Part shown: piece by piece, positions 25,856-35,016 of the stretch
Layout of the letters: each line of letters begins with the position of its first letter
Position numbering within the stretch: position 1 is the stretch's first letter
Assembly: GCF_032154225.1 (NCBI RefSeq)
Contig: NZ_JALDYF010000010.1
Location: 1-64,000 of the forward strand
Source: Psychrobacillus sp032154225
Lineage (GTDB): Bacteria > Bacillota > Bacilli > Bacillales_A > Planococcaceae
Length of the DNA: 64,000 nucleotides
Direction of reading: 5' to 3'
The notes under the pieces: model-generated
The model's input: the letters and a program-made list of their open reading frames with translations, nothing else
Told to the model about the DNA's origin: nothing
The model's database searches: none
Translations under genes and position numbers: made by a program

Positions 25856-26824
25856 CTATGTCCACCACATCTGACCGATGGAATCTTTAACAATAACCGG
25901 CTTTAAGTTTTCAACTGCTTTTGTGAATCCCTCTTCAATCGACATTAACCCATCCTCATGTTCAATACTTACTACATAATCATATCCGTAAAGTCTTAGC
26001 GTACTAATGATGTCTGCCCATGTTTTTTGATCGTGTCCAAAACCAACAGATCTAAAGTACCATGCACGATCACGCATATTTCCATAGTCAGTCATATCGG
26101 TAAGACCATTTCGGTTCATGTTTTGCTGATCGATAATTGTATCTTTTGCATGGAAATGATGAATGGCATTTTCACGTCCAAGAATTTTAATAGCTTCGAT
26201 GGGATCAATGCCTTGCCACCACATATGGCTAGGGTCAAGGTTAGCGCCAATCATAGGACCGCAAGCTTCTCTTAATCGCAACAGTGTACCGGGAGTATGT
26301 ACGGAGAATCCTCCATGTAGTTCTAATCCGATTTTCACGTTAAGTGACTGTGCTAAATCATTTTTTTCTTTCCAGTAAGGAATCAGTTTTTCTTCCCATT
26401 GCCATTTTAATATTTCTTGGAAATCATGAGGCCAAGCAGTTACTGGCCAGTTAGGATAAAGGGCATTTTCATGATCACCTGGGCATCCAGAAAACGTATT
26501 AACGACAGGAACGTCCAATTTAGATGCTAAATGAATAGTTTTCACAAACAATTCGTCAGCGGGATCTGCAATTTGTTTCTGAGGATGCAGTGGATTTGAA
26601 TGACAGCTAAGTGCACTGATGATTAATCCATGATCGCTAATTTTTTGCTTAAAGCTTTGCAATTTTGTGTCATCACTTAATAGTTCATCCACTTTACAGT
26701 GAGCATCACCGGAATATCCTCCAGTACCTAATTCAATTGCTTCTATTCCTTTAGAAGATACATAACTTAACATATCGTCGAAATTTTTATCGGAGAAGAG
26801 TACGGTAAAAACACCTAATTTCAA
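25856..26824 (-). CDS. sugar phosphate isomerase/epimerase (xylose-isomerase-like TIM barrel)
   Basis: 322 residues of the AP endonuclease 2/IolE-IolI fold. Metal ligands are in the Glu of GLELHGGFSVHTPG, ANLDPSHMWWQGIDP, HHFHAKDT and VSIEHEDGLM. Relatives act on inositol-derived or keto-sugar intermediates. TTG start after AGGGGG. It is divergent from the LacI gene, with two LacI-type operators between them, so it belongs to the same regulon as the downstream importer and dehydrogenase. Confidence 0.88.
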   Translation of the reverse strand: MKLGVFTVLFSDKNFDDMLSYVSSKGIEAIELGTGGYSGDAHCKVDELLSDDTKLQSFKQKISDHGLIISALSCHSNPLHPQKQIADPADELFVKTIHLASKLDVPVVNTFSGCPGDHENALYPNWPVTAWPHDFQEILKWQWEEKLIPYWKEKNDLAQSLNVKIGLELHGGFSVHTPGTLLRLREACGPMIGANLDPSHMWWQGIDPIEAIKILGRENAIHHFHAKDTIIDQQNMNRNGLTDMTDYGNMRDRAWYFRSVGFGHDQKTWADIISTLRLYGYDYVVSIEHEDGLMSIEEGFTKAVENLKPVIVKDSIGQMWWT

Positions 26825-26856
26825 TGAAACTACCCCCTTTATTTATTAGAAAATAC

Positions 26857-26880
26857 TATAATGTAATCGTTTACATTATA
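26857..26880. promoter_or_regulatory. LacI-type operator O1
   Basis: A perfect palindrome with 10-bp arms (TATAATGTAA TCGT TTACATTATA), 33 bases upstream of the isomerase start. Its core TGTAAnCGnTTACA matches the sites before the binding-protein gene. Confidence 0.75.
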
Positions 26881-26968
26881 AACATATATAAATTATGCAA
26901 ATAAATCAATAGCTTTTTCTAATTTTAAAATAAATATTGACTAGCAATTCTGAATATAATAATATGAA

Positions 26969-26986
26969 AATGTAAACGGTTTCATT
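26969..26986. promoter_or_regulatory. LacI/cre-type operator O2
   Basis: AATGTAAACGGTTTCATT lies 41 bases before the lacI-type start. It shares TGTAAACG with O1 and O3 but has an asymmetric right arm, and it is one mismatch from the cre consensus. It may serve autoregulation or CcpA. Confidence 0.6.
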
Positions 26987-27026
26987 ACAATTTATAGGTG
27001 AAATCGTAGAAAGTGAGAATACTAAG

Positions 27027-28010
27027 ATGACAAACATTCAGCAGGTGGCTAAACAAGCGGGGGTTTCTGTAGCTACAGTATCAAGGGTAATGAACGGACA
27101 AAATACAGTATCGTCGAAGACAAGGATTAAAGTAGAAGAGGCTATAAAAAGTTTGAATTATGAACCTAGCATATTAGGGAGGAATCTAAGAAATTCTGAA
27201 AGTCGAATTTTTTTAATATTAATTCCTAGTATATCCAACCCGTTTTATTTAGAAATTATTAAAGGAATCGAATATATTGCGCTCAGTCAGAATTACAATA
27301 TTTTATTATGCGAAACAGATTCTAACCCGGAAAAAGAGAATATTTATTTTGATCTTGTTAGGAAAAAGATGGCGGATGGAATTATTTCAATGGATCCAGC
27401 CGTTAATATCGAAACATTAAAAGTACTAGCAGAAAAGTATTCCATCATACAATGTAGTGAGTATAGTACCGATAGTGGGATTCCCTACGTAACGATTAAT
27501 AATGAGGAAGCTTCTTACCGAGCAGTCAAACATTTGATTCAGATTGGTCATAAAAAGATTGCTTTGATGAATTCTGATGGGAAATTTTTATACTCGAGAC
27601 AGAGAGAAGAGGGCTATCAACGCGCATTAGAAGAACACGGTTTATCTTTAAATGATGATTACATCTTTTATACAAAGCATCTAGGCTTTGAACATGGACA
27701 ACAAGCTATGAAAAAGATATTGGCTTTACAGGATCGCCCAACAGCGGTATTTGCGGTATCGGATCTTTTGGCAATCGGTGCATTAAAAGAAGTAAATGCA
27801 TCTGGATTACATGTGCCAAACGATATAGCGGTAGTAGGTTTTGACAAAATTGATTTTTCGAGCATGACAAATCCGACCCTCACAACTATTGCTCAGCCGA
27901 TGTATAAGATGGGTACTGTGGCAGCGGAAATGTTGATCGAAAAAATTAAAGGAAATGAAGTGGATAGCGTCATTTTGGATCATGAATTAGTTATTCGAGA
28001 GTCTACATAA
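27027..28010 (+). CDS. LacI family transcriptional regulator
   Basis: 327 residues. N-terminal HTH (TNIQQVAKQAGVSVATVSRVMNG) and hinge helix (YEPSILGRNLR), followed by a periplasmic-binding-like effector domain ending in TTIAQPMYKMGTVAAEMLIEKI. Probably represses the divergent isomerase gene and the following rbs-like operon through the TGTAAnCG palindromes at 26857, 26969 and 28082. The effector is probably the transported sugar or polyol. Confidence 0.92.
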   Translation: MTNIQQVAKQAGVSVATVSRVMNGQNTVSSKTRIKVEEAIKSLNYEPSILGRNLRNSESRIFLILIPSISNPFYLEIIKGIEYIALSQNYNILLCETDSNPEKENIYFDLVRKKMADGIISMDPAVNIETLKVLAEKYSIIQCSEYSTDSGIPYVTINNEEASYRAVKHLIQIGHKKIALMNSDGKFLYSRQREEGYQRALEEHGLSLNDDYIFYTKHLGFEHGQQAMKKILALQDRPTAVFAVSDLLAIGALKEVNASGLHVPNDIAVVGFDKIDFSSMTNPTLTTIAQPMYKMGTVAAEMLIEKIKGNEVDSVILDHELVIREST

Positions 28011-28020
28011 GGATAGTTAA

Positions 28021-28075
28021 CTAAGATTGTCGCTCTGTTATTAATAAGCATTAATAATAGAGCGTTGCCCTTAGT
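28021..28075 (+). terminator. long hairpin between lacI gene and importer operon
   Basis: A 15-bp stem (CGCTCTGTTATTAAT / ATTAATAATAGAGCG, one G-U) with an AAGC loop, flanked by outer arms CTAAG / CTTAG. There is no proper T-run, so termination efficiency is uncertain. It may instead stabilise RNA ends. Confidence 0.55.
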
Positions 28076-28081
28076 TTTAAA

Positions 28082-28095
28082 TGTAAACGATTACA
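28082..28095. promoter_or_regulatory. LacI-type operator O3
   Basis: TGTAAACGATTACA, the same core as O1 with symmetrical 5-bp arms, 38 bases upstream of the binding-protein start codon. Confidence 0.7.
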
Positions 28096-28133
28096 AAAGG
28101 GGAGCATGTTATAAAAAAAAAGGAGGAACGGTG

Positions 28134-29099
28134 TTGAAGAAATTTCTAATTTTATGTTTATCTTTAGTAGCAATCTTTAGTTTGGCAGCTTGTAGTGGGG
28201 GTACAAATTCTGAAGGTGGAAAAAAAGATGATACTCTAAAAATTGGCATTTCTCTACCTTCCGCAACACATGGATGGATGGGGGCACTAATTGATAGTGC
28301 AGAAAAGCAAGCAAAAGCACTGAAAGAAAGTGATGGCATTGAATATGTGATGACAAATGCAGCTGATCCAAACAAGCAGGCAAATGATGTAGACGATTTA
28401 ATAGCACAAGGTGTGGACGTTATTGTCATGCTTCCAATTGAATCTGCGGCACTTTCTCCTGTTGGTCAAAAAATAAAAGATGCTGGTATTCCTTTAATAA
28501 TTGTAGACCGCGAACTTGAAAATGATGCAGCTACAGTTGTGATAAAAGGAGACAATGAAGGTATCGGAGTAAATGCAGGAAAGTATTTTGTAGAAAAGCT
28601 AAATGGAAAAGGTAAAATTGTAGAAATTACTGGACCGCCAAGCTCAGTTACGGAGCAACGTGGATCAGGATTTAAAGCTGCGATGGAAAGTAATGCAGGA
28701 ATGGAAGTAGTTGCTTCACAGAGTGGTGATTTCTCAACTGAAAAATCGTTAGAAGTTATGCAAAATATTTTACAAGCACATCCACAAATAGATGCTGTAT
28801 TTACACAAGATGACGGTATGGCACTTGGCGTGCTTCAAGCTATTAAAGAAGCTAAACGTACTGACATTCAATTTGTAACTGGAGCTGGTGGAGGAAAAGC
28901 AGTATTTGATGACATGAAAGCTGATGGTCTTATTACGGCTACATTCCTTTACTCACCAACGATGGTAGAAGATGCAGTGAAAATTGCGGCGGATATTGCA
29001 AAAGGTAATGACCCAAAGGAATCGATCGTAGTAAAAGAAGCTACACAAGTAACAAAGGAAAACGTGGATGAGTACTATAATGCGGATTCAAAATTTTAA
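28134..29099 (+). CDS. sugar ABC transporter substrate-binding lipoprotein (RbsB-like)
   Basis: About 321 residues. Lipoprotein signal (FSLAAC, Cys 20), then a type I periplasmic-binding fold: IGISLPSATHGWMGALIDSAEKQA, DDLIAQGVDVIVMLPIESAAL, PLIIVDREL and FTQDDGMALGVLQAI. Similar to ribose- or inositol-binding proteins. TTG 28134 is nine bases after AAGGAGG (GTG 28131 possible). First gene of the importer operon under LacI control. Confidence 0.9.
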   Translation: MKKFLILCLSLVAIFSLAACSGGTNSEGGKKDDTLKIGISLPSATHGWMGALIDSAEKQAKALKESDGIEYVMTNAADPNKQANDVDDLIAQGVDVIVMLPIESAALSPVGQKIKDAGIPLIIVDRELENDAATVVIKGDNEGIGVNAGKYFVEKLNGKGKIVEITGPPSSVTEQRGSGFKAAMESNAGMEVVASQSGDFSTEKSLEVMQNILQAHPQIDAVFTQDDGMALGVLQAIKEAKRTDIQFVTGAGGGKAVFDDMKADGLITATFLYSPTMVEDAVKIAADIAKGNDPKESIVVKEATQVTKENVDEYYNADSKF

Positions 29100-29177
29100 A
29101 TGAATAGCGGGAAATACAATGGGTGTGTAAACAATTATTGTATTTCCTCTTTTCTTATATAAGGAGGGATGAATGCC

Positions 29178-30692
29178 ATGACAACAAATCCTTTTATAGC
29201 AATGAAGAATATAAATAAATCATTTAATGGAGTACCCGTTTTAAAGAATGTGACATTGCAGATTGAAAAAGGGGAGATTCATGCATTATTAGGTGAAAAT
29301 GGAGCTGGGAAATCCACCTTGATGAATATTTTAGGAGGAGTTCATCAACCTGATAGCGGTACTATTTACATAAACGAAAAAGAAGTTAAGATGAATAATC
29401 CAAGAGTATCTCAGACGCAGGGAATTAGCTTTATCCATCAAGAACTAAATATGGTTTCAGATCTCAAAGTTTATGAAAATATGTTTTTAGGTTCAGAGCT
29501 TCGAAATAAAATGGGTTTTTTAAAAGTGGAAGAGATGTGCCGGCAAACGTATGACATTTTAGCGAAGCTAGGTGTGGACATCGATCCAAAAGAGTATGTA
29601 AGAAATCTAGCAACTTCTTATAAGCAACTGATAGAAATATCAAAGGCATTGCTTCATAAATCCACACTAATAATTATGGATGAGCCAACAACCTCATTAG
29701 CAGAGCATGAAGTAAATCGTTTATTTGAACTAATGAAGAGCTTAAAGAAATCTGGTATCTCGATTATTTATATTTCTCATAAACTGAAGGAAATCAAAGA
29801 AGTATGTGATCGTTATACCGTATTACGTGACGGAGTAATGGTTAAGACGGACGATATTGAACAGGAAAACCTAGACTCGATAACAAAGCTAATGGTTGGA
29901 AAATCGATTTCTCAAGAGAGATTCGCATTGGAACATTCATTGGGACCTGTTTTTTTAGAAGTGAACAATTTAACGAGTCATGGATCGTTTAAAGGTATTA
30001 ATTTTAATGTGAAAAAAGGAGAAATAGTAGGCTTTACTGGTCTAGCCGGAGACGGTAGAACAGAGCTTTTTGAAAGCCTATTTGGATATCGAAAAAAATA
30101 CACTGGTGAGATAAAGATTAATAACCAGGTTGTAAAAATAGATCACCCACGTAAAGCAGTAGAAGCAGGAATGGGGCTTGTTCCAAAGGATCGGAAAGAA
30201 AATGCGATCATTAAAGACTTAAGTGTTATTCATAATATGAGCTTATCGGCCATAGGAAATTTCGAGAAGTCTGGCTTTATACAAGATAGTACAGAAAAGG
30301 AAAAATTCCAACATTATAAAGAATTGCTGAATATTAAAGTGCATAACCCACGCATTACAATCGACAAGCTAAGTGGTGGCAATCAACAAAAAGTAATTAT
30401 TGCGAAATGGCTTGAAGTCGGAGCAGATATTTTAATTTTTGATAACCCAACGCAAGGAATTGACGTTGGGGCTAAGCAAGAAATTTACCAACAAATTGTA
30501 GCACTCGCTGAACAAGGGAAATCGGTTATTATTTTGTCTTCGGAAGCTCCAGAAGTAATGAGGATTTGTCACACAATTCATGTAATGTATCAAGGAGAAA
30601 TTACAGCAAGATTTTATGGAGAAGAAGCTACGGAAGAAGAAATTATGACTTATGCAACTGGTTCGAAAAGGGAGGTAGAAAAAATTGGCTAA
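29178..30692 (+). CDS. sugar ABC transporter ATP-binding protein (RbsA-like)
   Basis: About 504 residues with two ABC domains in tandem. First domain: GENGAGKST and IIMDEPTTSLAEHE. The second is the degenerate GLAGDGRTELFE with LSGGNQQKVIIAKWL and ILIFDNPTQGIDVGAKQEI. This is the duplicated ATPase of carbohydrate uptake transporter-2 systems. ATG 29178 is used because AAGGAGGG abuts the ATG at 29169. It overlaps the permease gene by eight bases. Confidence 0.93.
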   Translation: MTTNPFIAMKNINKSFNGVPVLKNVTLQIEKGEIHALLGENGAGKSTLMNILGGVHQPDSGTIYINEKEVKMNNPRVSQTQGISFIHQELNMVSDLKVYENMFLGSELRNKMGFLKVEEMCRQTYDILAKLGVDIDPKEYVRNLATSYKQLIEISKALLHKSTLIIMDEPTTSLAEHEVNRLFELMKSLKKSGISIIYISHKLKEIKEVCDRYTVLRDGVMVKTDDIEQENLDSITKLMVGKSISQERFALEHSLGPVFLEVNNLTSHGSFKGINFNVKKGEIVGFTGLAGDGRTELFESLFGYRKKYTGEIKINNQVVKIDHPRKAVEAGMGLVPKDRKENAIIKDLSVIHNMSLSAIGNFEKSGFIQDSTEKEKFQHYKELLNIKVHNPRITIDKLSGGNQQKVIIAKWLEVGADILIFDNPTQGIDVGAKQEIYQQIVALAEQGKSVIILSSEAPEVMRICHTIHVMYQGEITARFYGEEATEEEIMTYATGSKREVEKIG

Positions 30693-31659
30693 TATAAATG
30701 TAAAAGAATATAGTCCGCAAGTTTCAAATGTAAAAAGTCGTCTTACATGGTTGTGGACAGAGTACAGCGTTATTATAGCGTTTATCGTTATTTTTATTGG
30801 ATCATCTATTATGAATCAAAGATTTTTAGATATGAATAACCTCCTCAACATACTCATGCAAGTTTCTATTATCGGAATAATTGCATTGGGTATGACAGTC
30901 GTTATGCTTTCAGGTGGTATCGATTTGTCTGTCGGATCTGTACTCGCACTAGTCGGTGTCATTACGGTATTAGCATTAAATGCTTCAGGCAGTATATTAT
31001 TTGGGATTTTCACTGCATTAGTCATAGGCTCCTTTGCAGGATTTTTGAACGGATTAATGGTTGCAAAAGGAAGGATAGCCTCGTTTATTGCGACGTTAGG
31101 AATGATGGCCGCCGCCCGTTCCATTGCCTTGTATATTGCAGAAGGCGGTAGCGTTTCAGGAGAAGTGAAGGGATTTACTGCTATCGCAAATAATGATTTA
31201 TGGATATTTGATTACCCTGTTATTATTTTTTTCGCTATGACTGCATTGGTTTATATTTTAATGCACAAGACGCGTTTCGGACGATATGTGTATGCGCTTG
31301 GAAGCAATGAAAAAGCTGCGACGCTTTCAGCAATTCGGGTGGACCGTATAAAAATTGGTGTCTATAGTTTGGCTGGTCTACTAGTAAGTGTAGCTGCGAT
31401 TATTGAGACATCACGCTTGAATTCTATTTCATCTTCGAGTTCAGGAGTTCAATATGAATTAGATGCGATTGCTGCTGTTATTATTGGTGGTACACGGATG
31501 ACAGGTGGACGTGGGAAAATTATTGGTACACTTTTTGGGGTGCTTATTTTAGGTATTTTAAATAATATGATGAATTTAATGAACGTTTCCCCGTATTTAC
31601 AAGGGTTTGTAAAAGGTTTAATCATTATTATTGCAGTAGTATTCCAAAAGAGAGAATAG
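30685..31659 (+). CDS. sugar ABC transporter permease (RbsC-like)
   Basis: 324 residues with about nine hydrophobic segments. CUT2 permease signatures are GMTVVMLSGGIDLSVGSVLALVG and the coupling region YALGSNEKAATLSAIRVDRIKIGVYSLAGL, then AAVIIGGTRMTGGRGKIIGTLFG. TTG start overlapping the ATPase gene, with GGGAGG upstream. Forms the channel for the RbsA/RbsB-like partners. Confidence 0.92.
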   Translation: MANINVKEYSPQVSNVKSRLTWLWTEYSVIIAFIVIFIGSSIMNQRFLDMNNLLNILMQVSIIGIIALGMTVVMLSGGIDLSVGSVLALVGVITVLALNASGSILFGIFTALVIGSFAGFLNGLMVAKGRIASFIATLGMMAAARSIALYIAEGGSVSGEVKGFTAIANNDLWIFDYPVIIFFAMTALVYILMHKTRFGRYVYALGSNEKAATLSAIRVDRIKIGVYSLAGLLVSVAAIIETSRLNSISSSSSGVQYELDAIAAVIIGGTRMTGGRGKIIGTLFGVLILGILNNMMNLMNVSPYLQGFVKGLIIIIAVVFQKRE

Positions 31660-31670
31660 GAAGTGATCAT

Positions 31671-32720
31671 ATGGGTATTAAAGTAGGCATTATTGGATGC
31701 GGCTCCATAACAAAATTGCGTCACGCACCTGAATATAAAGCGAATCCATTTGTAGATGAAATCGTCTTTTATGACCGAAATCCTGAACGTGCAGAAACAC
31801 TAGCAGCTATGTTCGGTGGTAGTGTAGTACACTCTGTCGACGAATTACTAGAGGATCCTTCTATTGAAGTAATTAGCGATTGTTCTTCCAATGAAAGCCA
31901 TCATATATTTTCTGCAAAAGCACTATTAAACGGGAAACATGTACTATGTGAAAAGCCAATATCGCTAACACTGGAACATGCACAAGAAATAGTCGATGCA
32001 CAAAAGCAATCGGGAAAAAAGTTAATGGTAGATCATAATCAACGGTTTACAAGAGCTCATCAAAAAGCGAAAGAAATTATAAAGAGTGAAGAACTTGGTA
32101 AAGTGCTCACTTTTCAAACAACATTTGGACACTCCGGACCCGAACAATGGGGGGTCAATAAATCAAATTCTACATGGTTCTTTCAAAAGGAACGTTCTGG
32201 TCCCGGGGTAGCAGGGGATTTAGGAATCCACAAAGTAGATTTATTGCATTATTTATTGGATGACGAAATCGAGCATGTAAGTGCATTTCAAGGAGCACTC
32301 GACAAAGTCAATGAACATAACGAGCCAATCGAAGTATGCGATAATATCGTCTGTAGTTTAAAAACAAAAAAAGGTCGTTTAGGTACAGCTTCTTTCTCTT
32401 GGACTTATTATGGCGAAGAAGACAATAGCACGATTATTTATTGCCAAAAAGGCATTTTGAAAATCTACCATAGTGATCAACATCAACTCGAAGTAATTAC
32501 AAAGGATGGAGAGAGGGTACAGTATCACTTAGAAAACATCCAAACGAATAACAATCAGACAAACAGTGGGGTAATCGATGCTTTCATTGATAGTATTCTC
32601 CAAGATCACCCTCCACTTGTAACAGGAAATGATGCCCTTTCTGCACTAAAGGTAATTCTAGGTATTATAGAAGCTGCGGAAACGAATACGGTAGTTACTA
32701 TAGAAAGCGTTAATTTGTAA
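31671..32720 (+). CDS. Gfo/Idh/MocA family oxidoreductase
   Basis: 349 residues. N-terminal Rossmann domain (VGIIGCGSITKLRHAPEY) with the family ECEKP-like motif HVLCEKPISLTLEHA, and the catalytic region GPGVAGDLGIHKVDLLHYLL. It oxidises a sugar or cyclitol with NAD(P). Last gene of the LacI-controlled importer operon, 11 bases after the permease. With the divergent isomerase it suggests uptake, oxidation and then isomerisation of an inositol-like compound. Confidence 0.9.
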   Translation: MGIKVGIIGCGSITKLRHAPEYKANPFVDEIVFYDRNPERAETLAAMFGGSVVHSVDELLEDPSIEVISDCSSNESHHIFSAKALLNGKHVLCEKPISLTLEHAQEIVDAQKQSGKKLMVDHNQRFTRAHQKAKEIIKSEELGKVLTFQTTFGHSGPEQWGVNKSNSTWFFQKERSGPGVAGDLGIHKVDLLHYLLDDEIEHVSAFQGALDKVNEHNEPIEVCDNIVCSLKTKKGRLGTASFSWTYYGEEDNSTIIYCQKGILKIYHSDQHQLEVITKDGERVQYHLENIQTNNNQTNSGVIDAFIDSILQDHPPLVTGNDALSALKVILGIIEAAETNTVVTIESVNL

Positions 32721-32809
32721 CTGGACTTAGAATTGTAAACGCTGGTACTTTGTTGCCCTCTGTTTCCATAGCGTACTGCACTTTACTAGGTAATTAAATT
32801 AAGACGTTA

Positions 32810-32848
32810 AAGAGTTTGGTATGTGATGCTGTCACTTACCGAACTCTT
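32810..32848. terminator. bidirectional hairpin between dehydrogenase and MazG-like genes
   Basis: Long interrupted stem AAGAGTT-GGTA-GTGA / TCAC-TACC-AACTCTT with a TGCTG loop. It touches the MazG-like stop codon. T-rich on the plus-strand side (TTATTTAT), and it ends both convergent genes. Confidence 0.7.
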
Positions 32849-33173
32849 ATTTATCCTCAACCTCTATCAAATAAATCCCCTCTTCAAATCCACCACGCTT
32901 TTCTTTTTTGGCAACTCGGATTTTATCTAATTCTTCAAAGGTAGCTTCATAAATAGAAAGAGCAGCATGGATTATTTCTAAAATATCTGCAAGTTCTTCT
33001 AATGCATCTTGGCGATTGTCTGTGTCTGTATATTCTTGTACTTCTTCGTGTAATTTATTTTTAAATTCTGTAAGATATTCGGATTTATCTAAAATGCGTG
33101 TAGTGACCTTGCTTCCAGATTTTTCTATTACTTGTGGTATTAGATCTCGGACTAGTTTGTTGTAGATTGGCAT
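32847..33173 (-). CDS. MazG-like / phosphoribosyl-ATP pyrophosphohydrolase-like protein
   Basis: 108 residues, all-alpha NTP pyrophosphohydrolase fold. It begins YNKLVRDLIPQVIEKSG, contains the metal-binding EExxE...D pattern in KLHEEVQEY and ALEELADILEII, and ends RGGFEEGIYLI. It probably hydrolyses a noncanonical or modified (d)NTP. It is not in a histidine operon, so the name reflects similarity only. GGGGG ribosome site. Confidence 0.85.
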   Translation of the reverse strand: MPIYNKLVRDLIPQVIEKSGSKVTTRILDKSEYLTEFKNKLHEEVQEYTDTDNRQDALEELADILEIIHAALSIYEATFEELDKIRVAKKEKRGGFEEGIYLIEVEDK

Positions 33174-33316
33174 TTGAAATCCCCCTTATGTTTTTCATTA
33201 TAGGGAAGATGTTCCAAAGTTTAAAGAGAAGCAAGTATGGATTGGGCTATTAGACAATCGAATACCTTAGAGGGTATATTATGTTATATGTAGTTATTAG
33301 TCTAAGGAGGATTCCA

Positions 33317-33694
33317 ATGAAGAAATTATTTATGCTTCTTTTTATTGCCGTCATTGCACTGGCAGCATGTGGTACGGAGGAAAGTAAAAAGGGTACATAT
33401 GAAACGATTGCTATTGATCAAATAGAAGAGAAGGTAAAAGAAGGTTATAAAGTCGTGGATGTGCGTGAATTTAGTGAATATGCTACTGGTCATATCGTTG
33501 GAGCAGCGAATAAGCCTTTAACGGAGCTTCAAAAAAGTAATTTTGAGCTATTAAGTAAAGAGGATTCCTACATTATTATTTGTCAAAGTGGGAATCGTTC
33601 GAAGCAAGCGAGTGAGATTTTAGTGGAAGAAGGATATACAGTATTGAATGTTTCGGAAGGGATGTCTTCTTGGACGGGTGAAATTGAGAAATAA
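33317..33694 (+). CDS. rhodanese-like domain lipoprotein
   Basis: About 125 residues. Lipoprotein signal (AVIALAAC, Cys 18) followed by one rhodanese domain: YKVVDVREFSEYATGHIVGAAN and the active-site loop CQSGNRSKQ, with the catalytic Cys intact. Located outside the membrane, so a role in sulfur transfer or thiol redox at the surface is likely. ATG 33317 follows AAGGAGG. Confidence 0.9.
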   Translation: MKKLFMLLFIAVIALAACGTEESKKGTYETIAIDQIEEKVKEGYKVVDVREFSEYATGHIVGAANKPLTELQKSNFELLSKEDSYIIICQSGNRSKQASEILVEEGYTVLNVSEGMSSWTGEIEK

Positions 33695-33700
33695 AATTGT

Positions 33701-33736
33701 AATCCAGGCCAGATATAATTTGGGCCTGGATTTTTT
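33701..33736 (+). terminator. terminator of the rhodanese gene
   Basis: Perfect 10-bp stem AATCCAGGCC / GGCCTGGATT with TTTTTT. Confidence 0.9.
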
Positions 33737-33919
33737 ATATTGTCTGTATAAGTATCGCTTTAATTTGTTAAGAATTATATTTTAAATGGACAGTTGGACT
33801 TAATATACTTAAGCATTATTGTAAAAGTCTTTAACTTTTATTTGATTTTACATTAGTTATTTATTAATTTTAAAGTGTTGTCTATAATTAGTTAAAAATA
33901 TGTTGAGGGAAGATGACCG

Positions 33920-34360
33920 ATGGATATAATTGATGGACAAATTTTAGATGCTTTGAAGCGAAATGGAAGATCGACTGCATCTGATATAAGTCGAAAAGTA
34001 AACCTCTCTATACCTGCAGTTTCGGAACGGATTAGAAAGCTGGAAGAATCAAAGATTATTGAGCAATATACAGTCAAAGTAAATCGCGAAAAAATGGGCT
34101 ATAAATTGTTAGCAATAATTTTTGTGAATATTGATCATTCGGCTAGTATTCAACATTTCAGAGAAGCAATTATTCAATTTTCCGAAGTGATTGAGTGTCA
34201 TCATATGGCAGGCAAGTATGATTATATGTTAAAAGTATTGATCGAGGATACGACTGAATTAGAGGATTTTTTGAGTAATAAATTAAAAGATATAAAGGGG
34301 GTTCAGAAGTCTAACACTTCGATTGTTTTGTCTACGTTGAAAGAAATTTTAAACAGGTAG
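33920..34360 (+). CDS. Lrp/AsnC family transcriptional regulator
   Basis: 146 residues. N-terminal HTH (DGQILDALKRNGRSTASDISRKVNLSIPAVSERIRKLEESKII) and C-terminal RAM ligand domain (ECHHMAGKYDYMLKVLIEDTTELEDFL). Such regulators respond to amino acids. The LysE exporter gene begins 11 bases after it, so the pair is probably an amino-acid-sensing exporter unit. Confidence 0.92.
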   Translation: MDIIDGQILDALKRNGRSTASDISRKVNLSIPAVSERIRKLEESKIIEQYTVKVNREKMGYKLLAIIFVNIDHSASIQHFREAIIQFSEVIECHHMAGKYDYMLKVLIEDTTELEDFLSNKLKDIKGVQKSNTSIVLSTLKEILNR

Positions 34361-34371
34361 GAGAATGGCGG

Positions 34372-35016
34372 ATGATTTGGAGAGGTTTTCGATTTGGAAT
34401 GTTGCTACAGATTGCTGTAGGTCCTATTTGTGTATTTATTTTTCAAACTGCGGCTGCATCCGGATTTTGGGCAGCTGAAATTGGTGTCGTAGGAGTAGTT
34501 ATAATTGATGCTCTATTTATACTCGCAGCTATATTTGGGATAGGGGCTTTGCTGAATACGTATAAAAAAGCAAAGGAAATGATGCTGTATTTCGGAGCAG
34601 GAGTACTTATTGTTTTTGGATTGAGCAATGTAGTAGGATTTTTCGGAGTGACTCTCATGCCAAGTTTAGATTTCCTTTCTGAACAAAGCATGGAGAGTGT
34701 TTTTTGGAAAACATTAATTTTAACGCTGTCCAATCCATTAACGATCATCTTTTGGGCTGGTGTTTTTTCTACTAAAATAGTAGAAGAAAAAATCGGGCAA
34801 CTAGATATCTACTTTTTCGGATTAGGTGCGTTGTTATCTACCTTCTTATTCTTAACTACTATTTCTATATTAGGCAGTTTCCTAACGGTATTTTTAGCTC
34901 CAGTTGTTCTGAAAGTATTAAATTTGCTCGTAGGATTAGTGCTTATGGGATTTGGTATAAAAGCTTTAGCTAAAAGTAATATCCTTAGTTTCTTGAGTTT
35001 TAGCAAACCATCTTAA
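34372..35016 (+). CDS. LysE family amino acid exporter
   Basis: 214 residues with six hydrophobic segments. LysE/RhtB features are the N-terminal FGMLLQIAVGPICVFIFQTA and LTLSNPLTIIFWAGVF. It exports amino acids or analogues and pairs with the upstream Lrp-type regulator. The last 51 bases overlap, on the opposite strand, the 3' end of the isochorismatase-type gene. Confidence 0.9.
   Translation: MIWRGFRFGMLLQIAVGPICVFIFQTAAASGFWAAEIGVVGVVIIDALFILAAIFGIGALLNTYKKAKEMMLYFGAGVLIVFGLSNVVGFFGVTLMPSLDFLSEQSMESVFWKTLILTLSNPLTIIFWAGVFSTKIVEEKIGQLDIYFFGLGALLSTFLFLTTISILGSFLTVFLAPVVLKVLNLLVGLVLMGFGIKALAKSNILSFLSFSKPS

Noticed and set aside
32731..32750. TGTAAACGC half-site after the dehydrogenase gene
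   Set aside because: Only one arm matches the LacI/cre palindrome, and it lies downstream of the operon.
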